NCBI GenBank assembly: GCA_002409965.1
Contig: DHON01000029.1
Coordinates: 1-21,500, forward strand
Direction of reading: 5' to 3'
Length of the DNA stretch: 21,500 bases
From: Firmicutes bacterium UBA5389
GTDB lineage: Bacteria; Bacillota; DTU025
Of the stretch, positions 1 through 5,682 are shown piece by piece. Every line of letters begins with the position of its first letter. The stretch's first letter is position 1. The notes beneath the pieces are model-generated. The model did no database searches, was not told where the DNA came from, and saw only the letters and a list, made by a program, of their open reading frames with translations. A program made the translations under genes and the position numbers.

Positions 1-26
1 AGGTCGCCGCCGGATTTTTGATTTGT

Positions 27-49
27 CCCTGCGTCATCGCGGGGCTTTT
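27..49 (+). terminator. Intrinsic terminator of an upstream gene
   Basis: CCCTGCG (27-33) pairs with CGCGGGG (38-44), including one G-T pair, around a TCAT tetraloop. CTTTTCTG follows directly. This is the standard Rho-independent layout and probably ends a plus-strand gene lying left of the window. The T-run is short, so efficiency is uncertain. Confidence 0.6.
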
Positions 50-83
50 CTGTTGTGCGCCAAGTCGCTGGCGTTCTGCACCT

Positions 84-107
84 ATAGCACGATACCGAGG
101 ATACAAT
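84..107 (+). promoter_or_regulatory. Candidate promoter, possibly sporulation-sigma type
   Basis: GATACAAT (100-107) differs at one base from the sigma-E -10 consensus CATACAnT. It also contains TACAAT, five of six matches to the sigma-A -10. An ATA core at 84-86 lies 13 bases upstream, roughly where a sigma-E -35 would be. No good sigma-A -35 is present. The gerK-type genes in this window make a sporulation promoter plausible, but this is a weak sequence match. Confidence 0.25.
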
Positions 108-154
108 ACATGCCATAGATGGTGACAAATAACAGTAGCTTTCAGACGACGAGC

Positions 155-198
155 CACGCTCTTAAGCATAGCGTGCTAAGCCATAATACCTGGCTAGC
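155..198 (+). repeat. Overlapping, mutually exclusive inverted repeats in a leader
   Basis: CACGCT (155-160) can pair with AGCGTG (170-175). The overlapping segment GCTA-a-GCCA (175-183, one bulged A) can pair perfectly with TGGCTAGC (191-198). A third pairing, CTTA-a-GCA (161-168) with TGCTAAG (174-180), competes with both. No T-run follows the last stem. The element lies about 120 bases before the start at 318, so it could be a structured leader; nothing known was recognised in it. Confidence 0.35.
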
Positions 199-317
199 AC
201 GGTCTACACAATTTGGGTCAGTCATCCGAAATTCGGTCTTTACGAATCCGGATAAGAAGAGTAGTATGGAAGAAGAGTAAGTTATTAGAACTACGCACGG
301 TAGAGGAGGTGATACCG

Positions 318-596
318 GTGATCGCCGATACGGACGGGGACCGTGCTCTTCTGGAGCAGATGGTTACGGACGCGTGCTCGTCGGGGATGATCGATGTTGC
401 GGTGTTTCTGATGAAGCTGATGGTCAAGGACCGAGCCGCCGGCGTGTACGGGGCAGATGCGACAGGCGACCTTCCTGCTGAGCTGACATCTGTGCTTGAG
501 CAGATCGTGTGTGAAGATGGGTGGAGGGGGATTGAGGCTATGGAAGCCAGGATGGATCAGCTAGTTGTTTCGCGCATGGCCAAGAGCTGCATCTAG
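318..596 (+). CDS. Small hypothetical protein (92 aa)
   Basis: Function not recognised. GTG at 318 is chosen because AGGAGGTGAT (305-314 region) is a near-perfect SD with the right spacing. The frame stays open upstream to a TTG at 213, but that start has no SD and would add a basic 35-residue extension. The predicted protein is 92 residues, mostly helical in character and acidic at its start (VIADTDGDRALLEQ). It has two cysteines in the body and one near the end (MAKSCI). There is no signal peptide or clear membrane segment; a moderately hydrophobic stretch around MIDVAVFLMKLM looks like an amphipathic helix. It is a lone gene, converging on the minus-strand glycosidase operon, and sits in slightly more AT-rich DNA than the rest of the window. 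The strong ribosome-binding site is the main evidence that it is real. Confidence 0.6.
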   Translation: MIADTDGDRALLEQMVTDACSSGMIDVAVFLMKLMVKDRAAGVYGADATGDLPAELTSVLEQIVCEDGWRGIEAMEARMDQLVVSRMAKSCI

Positions 597-771
597 CGGT
601 ATCCTGGCGCCGATACTAGCTGGCAACAGGACGATCGCGATCGACTTCGCTATCGTACGCTCACCAATTGAATCGGAGGAGGGCGCGGCGCGCCTGTTTT
701 CCAGGGTGCGCGTGCCGCCTCCGATCAGAACGTTCGCTTCGATCCCCGTATTGCACTGTGGTTTCCTTGGA
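597..771. other. Convergent intergenic region with two extended hairpins
   Basis: No gene is supported here. It separates two converging transcripts. Hairpin one: ACGAT-c-GCGA (631-640) against TCGC-t-ATCGT (647-656), nine pairs and one mismatch. Hairpin two: outer stem ATCGGAGG (672-679) against CCTCCGAT (718-725), perfect, then GGCGCGC (687-693) against GCGTGCC (710-716). Neither is followed by a T-run on either strand. Hairpin two may still act as a bidirectional 3' end or RNA-stabilising structure. Confidence 0.45.
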
Positions 772-2769
772 TCAGATGACGCTGCTTGTGGCGGCCTTCG
801 CCAGCGCTGCCGACAGATAGCCCGCGAAGGTCGCAAAGGCGCAGCCTGTAGCCGCTTTGCCGGTGGTCTCGTATACGCTTTCGCAGGCGAGCTCCCCATC
901 GAGGGGAGCTGCGGCTATCAGCTTCAAGGCCTCGCGGTCTGCAATGCCGGCCATCACCATGTTGCATGCGTGCATTGGCCAGGGCCGCGTTGCGTGGGCG
1001 CACCCGACTCCAGGATACTCTCCGCCTTCAAACCGGTACGGGTTGTGCCTCGACATTATGAACTTGACGGTGTTGGCGAACCTGGGATCATTGCGTTCGA
1101 TGAACTCGTAATGCGGAAGAAGCAGGAGGCTGCCGGGAGGATCGTCGTACAGCTCGAACCCGCCTTCCAGATTGGCCGACCATGCAAACATGGGCCCGAA
1201 CGGACCCTCTACCACCAGGTGCTCACCTACGGCTCGGTGGATTGCACGCGCTGCATCGGCGTATTCCGAAGCGGCGCCATCGTCTCCCACCGCCCGCGCG
1301 ATTTCCGCCAGGGATGTGAATGCCCGCCAGAGCAGCGCATTGTCGTAGGTGAGATACGGATACTTCACAGGGTCGTCGCTGGGATCCAGAAACGTGCGGT
1401 AAAGAGCGGCCTGTGGATGGCGCAGCTCGGCCAGGGATTCCTGAAACCGGACGAGTCCAGCGGCTACTGCCGGCTCTCGGACTATGGACATGTCGCGGGT
1501 GCGCTGCACGTAGCTTCCCAGCGCCACATGGTAGGATGCATGCTCGTCCAGCTCGAACCCGGGGTACAGCAGCACGCCGTCTATGTAGTGGGCGTGGATC
1601 CCCATGTTTCGGGCATGCCGAGTGAATCCCGCGAGCAGCACGTCTCGGGCGAAGGCAGGGTCGGACGCCAGCATGGCTGGGAAGGCCCAGAGGAACGTGT
1701 CGCGGGGCCAGAATGCGGCGGACACGTAGTACCTCGGACTGCGCGATGTCAGCATTATCAGCTCTTCGGTGTCGATCGCCCTGCCGTGGGCGAAGAACCG
1801 GCAGAAGTGCAGGTTGTAGTCGGCTCTGGACAGCACGCCCGGGGCCTTGTCCGCCGCCTCTGCCGGCATGCGATTCCGATGCGACCGGCTTTGCAGCCAG
1901 CCGAGTGTGTGCGAAAGCGCCGCCTGGTAGCCCACGCGCCTCAAGTGCACTGCGGTGGTGGCGGCCCCATCGGGATCGGCGTTCACGGCCAACCAGAAAT
2001 CAACTGCGCATGTCTGCCCCGGTTGAAGCGCGGCGCGGGTCCACACCCGGAATGTGATCTGCTCCGAGCCGTCTGGGGGCGCCTGCACTGCTTCGAGCGG
2101 TTGCTCATCGCTCCCGCTCAGCGACCACTGCATGGACCTATCGCATGAGACCGCGAGGGCCGCTACGCTCGACGCGCCTCTGGCCTCAAGCACCATCGAG
2201 TTGGTCCAGGCTGAGTAGGAAGCGTGGTTCACTACGTGCATGACCCGTCTGGTGAAAATCGTGTTGAGGGTGGCTCCCCAGCGTCCGGCCAGTCCCACTT
2301 CGAAATCCACACTCGGCTCTTGTCCCTGTTCGTTCACAGCCGTAACCAGGTCAGACAGTTCGAACCTGACAACGAACCCGCGCTCACCAACGGGGGCGCA
2401 GATGATCAACGTGAGCGTGCATTCGTCGCCCGCGGCTCGCCGCACCCGCGTCCGGGCGCACGGGATCCAGTCCGCCATGCGTTCCCACGACACGCAAGGC
2501 CCGGGGGCGGCGATTGCGCCTGCACTATCCGCGATGTAGGGGACGAGGAAGGGAAGCCGCTCGGATTGCCGGCACCCGGGCGACCTCTCCGGGCCGACCC
2601 ACTCCACAATGCCTCTGCACCCCATGTGTATGACGTTCAGACTGGCTATGCTGGCGTCGGCCGGCGAGATGTCGGGGAGCGAGACCCATTCATTGCCTGT
2701 AACGATGGGCGACCTGATATCTCCGAGCTCTTCGGGAACGGTGAGGATTCGTTCGCCTCCGGACTGCAT
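772..2769 (-). CDS. GH125-like six-hairpin glycosidase (two-domain)
   Basis: Predicted cytoplasmic glycosidase of 665 residues, no signal peptide. Residues about 1-290 look like an all-beta domain. Residues 290-665 resemble the (alpha/alpha)6 barrel of six-hairpin glycosidases. Visible landmarks are FWPRDTFLWAFP (353-364), an acidic loop FELDEH (405-410), YDDPPGSLLLLP (541-552), NPYRF (576-580) and HATRPWPMH (592-600). The YDD..SLL.LP / NPY.F / WPM series recalls GH125 (metal-independent exo-alpha-mannosidases), while the beta N-domain and WPRD motif also recall GH15-like enzymes. The exact family and substrate are therefore open. It is the last gene of the four-gene minus-strand operon: its ATG lies 4 bases after the deacetylase stop, with AGAGGAGGG about 11 bases upstream. 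The plus-strand frame opposite it is long only because of codon bias. Confidence 0.8.
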   Translation of the reverse strand: MQSGGERILTVPEELGDIRSPIVTGNEWVSLPDISPADASIASLNVIHMGCRGIVEWVGPERSPGCRQSERLPFLVPYIADSAGAIAAPGPCVSWERMADWIPCARTRVRRAAGDECTLTLIICAPVGERGFVVRFELSDLVTAVNEQGQEPSVDFEVGLAGRWGATLNTIFTRRVMHVVNHASYSAWTNSMVLEARGASSVAALAVSCDRSMQWSLSGSDEQPLEAVQAPPDGSEQITFRVWTRAALQPGQTCAVDFWLAVNADPDGAATTAVHLRRVGYQAALSHTLGWLQSRSHRNRMPAEAADKAPGVLSRADYNLHFCRFFAHGRAIDTEELIMLTSRSPRYYVSAAFWPRDTFLWAFPAMLASDPAFARDVLLAGFTRHARNMGIHAHYIDGVLLYPGFELDEHASYHVALGSYVQRTRDMSIVREPAVAAGLVRFQESLAELRHPQAALYRTFLDPSDDPVKYPYLTYDNALLWRAFTSLAEIARAVGDDGAASEYADAARAIHRAVGEHLVVEGPFGPMFAWSANLEGGFELYDDPPGSLLLLPHYEFIERNDPRFANTVKFIMSRHNPYRFEGGEYPGVGCAHATRPWPMHACNMVMAGIADREALKLIAAAPLDGELACESVYETTGKAATGCAFATFAGYLSAALAKAATSSVI

Positions 2770-2773
2770 CGGG

Positions 2774-3499
2774 TCAACAGCCCTCCTCTTCGAGATCCCA
2801 GTCCGCGCTGACCGGACCCATGGGAACGAATATGCGCTTGAAGGCTTCGGCCATTACATGTCCGCTTGCGCGTCCGGCGCGCTCCGCCTCCTGCCGCAGT
2901 GACCGGGCGGTATCATCCCAAATGGACTCCCACTGACTGCGGTGCTCAGCTAGCGCCGAGAGCTTCGCGTCGAATGTGCCTGTGATGTCCACGTAGCAGT
3001 CGGGCTCGTCCGTGTTGAAGAGCAGAATCTCCCGGACCGTGCAGACCCGGAGCCCGTCGCGGAGCTGATCCGCATAGTAAAGCGGCAGCCTGGCGGCCAG
3101 CCTTGCATCGAGCGCGGCGAAGCCGATAGCGCGATGGTCGGGATGGAGTTCGTATCGGCGCCACGGGTCGAAGGTGATCAGTCGATCCGGTTGCACCTTA
3201 CGATACACGCGGGTCAGGTCGCTGCGGAGGGATGGGTCCAGATACAGTTCGCCGTCTTCTTTTCCGAGGAAGACTATGCCTGAGAGCCCCAGCGTTTGCC
3301 CCGCTCTGCGTGATTCCTCGCGTCTTTGGGCTGCCAGCGACTCCCGGGATACTGCAAGGTCGTGCGCGCCGCGATCACCATCGGTGGCAATCGCAAGAAA
3401 CACGTCCCACCCGTCGCGGGCCATGGCAATCGTCGAACCGCCGCAGAAGAACTCCAGATCATCAGGGTGAGCGCACACGGCCAGTGCTACCTTTCCCAA
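2774..3499 (-). CDS. PIG-L / LmbE family deacetylase
   Basis: Zinc-dependent N-deacetylase family that removes acetyl from N-acetylglucosamine-type substrates (relatives: MshB, BshB, GlcNAc-PI deacetylase). The protein starts almost directly with the diagnostic metal motif AHPDDLE (residues about 9-15) and carries the second motif HPDHR in the middle, so the Zn-binding His/Asp/His set looks intact. TTG at 3499 is chosen: GAGGGGG lies about 8 bases upstream, giving 241 residues, normal for the family. The open frame runs back to 3790, but that Arg/Pro-rich extension is the shadow of the nitrilase gene in another frame. The start overlaps the nitrilase stop by 13 bases, so translation is probably coupled. 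No signal peptide, so cytoplasmic. Substrate unknown; a small glycoconjugate is the likely class. Confidence 0.88.
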   Translation of the reverse strand: MGKVALAVCAHPDDLEFFCGGSTIAMARDGWDVFLAIATDGDRGAHDLAVSRESLAAQRREESRRAGQTLGLSGIVFLGKEDGELYLDPSLRSDLTRVYRKVQPDRLITFDPWRRYELHPDHRAIGFAALDARLAARLPLYYADQLRDGLRVCTVREILLFNTDEPDCYVDITGTFDAKLSALAEHRSQWESIWDDTARSLRQEAERAGRASGHVMAEAFKRIFVPMGPVSADWDLEEEGC

Positions 3500-4620
3500 T
3501 TGACATCCCCCTCTTCGACCGACCGACCGGCGTCCTGCCGTCGAGCCGCCTGGGCCGACCTGTACATGGCCGGCAGGTACTTGCGGTAGAGCGGAAGGTT
3601 GAACCGCAAGGGATTGTCGGCCCGGAACTTGCGAAGCAGCGGGATGTCGATTTCGGCAACGACTATCTCCTCGCTGTCGTAGGTAGTGGCCTGAGCCAGC
3701 ATGCCGTCTCCGCCCGGCGATAGCTCCAGCGGGGCCAGGATTGCGCTCCGGCCGGTGAAGGTCTGGCCTGCGAATTCTCCCACCATACACGCTCCGATGC
3801 CATAGGCCTGCGATTCCTGAATCCGGGGCCAGATTCCGCGCAGCGCATACCAGAGATTATACGGTTCGTTGTTGGCGGAGGGCACCACAACCAGGTCCGC
3901 TCCTGCAAACCGCGCAATCCGAAACGTTTCGAAGTAGGTGGCGTCCATGCAGACCGGTACGGCCACGATCGCCCCTCCAACGTTGAAAGTGGACAGCGAG
4001 TCGCCAGGGGCCACCCCCCAGGCGGCCTCCGCCGGCATGAGATGAGTCTTGTAGTACTTGCCGGCTAGCTCTCCCCTGGGCCCGAAGATGTAGCCTAGTG
4101 AGCGCATGGCAAGCTCACTGCCGACGTCGTCGGGAAGCACCATGCTGCCTGATACTATGTAGACGCCCAGTTCGCGGGCGACGGACGAGAATGCCCCGCG
4201 ATATGCTCTGTCGGCGTATGGACCCAGAAATCTGAACACCTCCAGAACACTGCCGGCAGGCCCCACGGCCTTATCCAGCGAGCCGGCGCGGGCGAGAGTT
4301 TTTTCTATGCCTGGGATCATTCCCAGGAGGGGCAGACCGCTGTACTCCGGGAACGCTACTATGTGGGCGCCGGCAGCCGCGGCCTTGCCGGCGAGCCTGT
4401 ATACGAGGTCAACATAGTCACGGCCCGAGCGCGACAGTGTGGCCTTCATCTGCACCGCGGCGCACGTAAGGCGCTCAGGCACGGGTCTGTCCGGGCTCAG
4501 CTTGGCTCCGAGGTCGCGGTGTTTGAATCTGTCGTCGGACTGCTTCAGCCACGCGGCGCGCCGGGAGATGCGCTCAGGATCAGACGAGCGAGCCAGCATG
4601 AAATGGACCAATCTCTTCAC
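3487..4620 (-). CDS. Nitrilase-superfamily amidohydrolase, catalytic triad intact
   Basis: Carbon-nitrogen hydrolase that would cleave an amide or nitrile through a cysteine nucleophile; 377 residues, cytoplasmic. The alpha-beta-beta-alpha fold begins near residue 51 (LTCAAVQM). The Glu-Lys-Cys triad is visible: FPEYSG (Glu92), KYYKTHL (Lys191) and VCMDATY (Cys224). About 50 residues rich in Arg, Lys and Asp precede the domain, which is unusual. GTG at 4620 is supported by GGGAGGT eight bases upstream; this SD overlaps the stop codon of the preceding gene, suggesting translational coupling. An ATG seven codons inside is an alternative. The upstream neighbour is a homologue that aligns along most of its length but lacks the triad. 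The specific subfamily (amidase, N-carbamoylase, nitrilase) cannot be assigned by eye. Confidence 0.87.
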   Translation of the reverse strand: MKRLVHFMLARSSDPERISRRAAWLKQSDDRFKHRDLGAKLSPDRPVPERLTCAAVQMKATLSRSGRDYVDLVYRLAGKAAAAGAHIVAFPEYSGLPLLGMIPGIEKTLARAGSLDKAVGPAGSVLEVFRFLGPYADRAYRGAFSSVARELGVYIVSGSMVLPDDVGSELAMRSLGYIFGPRGELAGKYYKTHLMPAEAAWGVAPGDSLSTFNVGGAIVAVPVCMDATYFETFRIARFAGADLVVVPSANNEPYNLWYALRGIWPRIQESQAYGIGACMVGEFAGQTFTGRSAILAPLELSPGGDGMLAQATTYDSEEIVVAEIDIPLLRKFRADNPLRFNLPLYRKYLPAMYRSAQAARRQDAGRSVEEGDVNWER

Positions 4621-4626
4621 CTTGCG

Positions 4627-5544
4627 CTACCTCCCTTCAGGTTTGACGCGCGTTGGACGTCCTACCAGGTACGCATCGATCAGCCGTGCTTCGTAGACAC
4701 TTATGTTGAAATGGTCGAATATCGGAAACGTTCGCCTTGCAGCGCGAAGATCGGTTGGATCCAGCAAGACAGTCATCTCTTCTACCATTGACGTCGATGT
4801 GACTTCCGCAAGCACGCCGCGCCCGTCGGGGGTGGCTTCGACGGGAGCGAATACGCGCGATCGTGCCTGGTAAGCCACGCCCAGCCACGATCCTCCCAGC
4901 GAGGCCTCGATGCCGAATACCTGGTTCTGCTGGATGATCTGCCAGAGCCCGCTGGTCTGGCGCCAGACAGTGTATGGCGCCGGCACGGCCGTGGGAGCCA
5001 CAATCGCGTCTACGCCCAAGAGCGCCAGGATTCGACCGACCTCCGGGTACCATGCGTCAGTTCCTACGGCTATGCCGATTCTGTACCTGCCTATGTCGAT
5101 GGTAGCAAGGTCAGTGCCCGCTACCATGCCCACCTGGCTCTCGGTTTCCGATAGGTGCGTCTGAAGCTGAGACGCTATCAGGTCGCCCTTCGGCGAGAAG
5201 ACCGGGGCGCGATGCTGAAACCCGCCGCCCACGGGCGCAATGAACGTGCCGGGAGAGAGATAGACTCTGTTTGAAAGAGCGGCGGCGGCGAAGAAGTCCA
5301 TCCACTCTGAAAACCCGTCCGGTTCTGCCGATCTCGCGAGCTCGAACGGGTTGCACGGCGAGCGCCCCTCCGATTCGAGCTGGAGCGCGCGTCCGATCAT
5401 GACCGAATACGCCGGCAACACTATCAAGCCAACTCCCGTTTGCGCAAGCGACGATATCCGCGCGGTCAGAGAGATCCGGAAATCGTGTGCCGAATTGAAC
5501 CGGGACGGGTCTATCTGAAGAAGACCACATGCAAGCATCGACAT
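4627..5544 (-). CDS. Nitrilase-fold protein lacking all three catalytic residues
   Basis: A 305-residue homologue of the next gene, first in the operon. Aligned with its neighbour, every triad position differs. Glu becomes Ala45 in LPAYSV (codon GCG, 5410-5412). Lys becomes Gln128 in QLQTHL (CAG, 5161-5163). Cys becomes Gly161 in VGTDAWYPE (GGA, 5062-5064). The surrounding fold is well kept: APYTVWRQTSGLWQIIQQNQ matches the neighbour's EPYNLWYALRGIWPRIQESQ. The frame is intact with no stops, so this is a pseudoenzyme rather than a decayed pseudogene. ATG 5544 is chosen for AGAGGTGA just upstream; a GTG 30 bases earlier would overlap the predicted -10. The next gene starts 6 bases after its stop. 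A scaffolding, allosteric or substrate-binding partner role is inferred. Confidence 0.82.
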   Translation of the reverse strand: MSMLACGLLQIDPSRFNSAHDFRISLTARISSLAQTGVGLIVLPAYSVMIGRALQLESEGRSPCNPFELARSAEPDGFSEWMDFFAAAALSNRVYLSPGTFIAPVGGGFQHRAPVFSPKGDLIASQLQTHLSETESQVGMVAGTDLATIDIGRYRIGIAVGTDAWYPEVGRILALLGVDAIVAPTAVPAPYTVWRQTSGLWQIIQQNQVFGIEASLGGSWLGVAYQARSRVFAPVEATPDGRGVLAEVTSTSMVEEMTVLLDPTDLRAARRTFPIFDHFNISVYEARLIDAYLVGRPTRVKPEGR

Positions 5545-5565
5545 GAAGGTCACCTCTTTGGAGAG

Positions 5566-5594
5566 ATTATACACGTTCTCCTCCGTTCCTGCAG
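5566..5594 (-). promoter_or_regulatory. Candidate promoter of the nitrilase/deacetylase/glycosidase operon
   Basis: On the minus strand a perfect TATAAT lies at 5571-5566, about 21 bases before the ATG at 5544. The -35 position (5594-5589) reads CTGCAG, a poor match, and it overlaps the left arm of an inverted repeat. A weak -35 next to a palindrome would suit a regulated promoter. Confidence 0.4.
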
Positions 5595-5607
5595 TCGAGA
5601 GCAGGAA
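5586..5607. promoter_or_regulatory. Perfect inverted repeat in divergent promoter region (candidate operator)
   Basis: TTCCTGC (5586-5592) and GCAGGAA (5601-5607) form a perfect 7-bp inverted repeat with an 8-bp spacer. It overlaps the putative minus-strand -35 and ends 2 bases before the aspS -35. The spacing suits a dimeric DNA-binding regulator. No regulator gene is in the window. Confidence 0.4.
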
Positions 5608-5608
5608 G

Positions 5609-5638
5609 TTGCACTGAGACGTGTTACAGGTCTATAAT
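5609..5638 (+). promoter_or_regulatory. Sigma-A type promoter of aspS
   Basis: TTGCAC (5609-5614), an 18-base spacer, and a perfect TATAAT (5633-5638). Transcription would start near 5645, leaving a leader of about 38 bases before the TTG at 5683. That is too short for a T-box. Confidence 0.6.
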
Positions 5639-5682
5639 TGGTTTAATTCTCCCCCGGATTGATTATTATCGAGGTGAGTTTC

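Noticed and set aside
561..771. Remnant gene after the glycosidase on the minus strand
   Set aside because: A short open frame exists, but it has no SD-supported start, overlaps the glycosidase end in another frame and shows no recognisable domain.
565..2148. Long plus-strand open frame (527 codons) opposite the glycosidase
   Set aside because: Its translation is low-complexity, rich in Arg, Gly, Cys and Pro, without domains, and it lies wholly antisense to a well-supported glycosidase apart from the intergenic hairpins. GC codon bias explains its length.
3500..3790. N-terminal extension of the PIG-L deacetylase
   Set aside because: The extension is Arg/Pro-rich shadow of the nitrilase gene. 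The AHPDD motif normally lies near the N-terminus, and TTG 3499 has its own SD.
4627..5544. Calling the triad-less nitrilase a pseudogene
   Set aside because: The frame is uninterrupted, the SD and coupling are in place, and non-catalytic fold motifs are preserved. Loss of exactly the catalytic residues fits a pseudoenzyme better than random decay.
5639..5682. T-box leader upstream of aspS (and likewise 10454-10501 for asnS)
   Set aside because: The leaders are only about 38-48 bases, with no T-box sequence, specifier loop or terminator; too short for this riboswitch.
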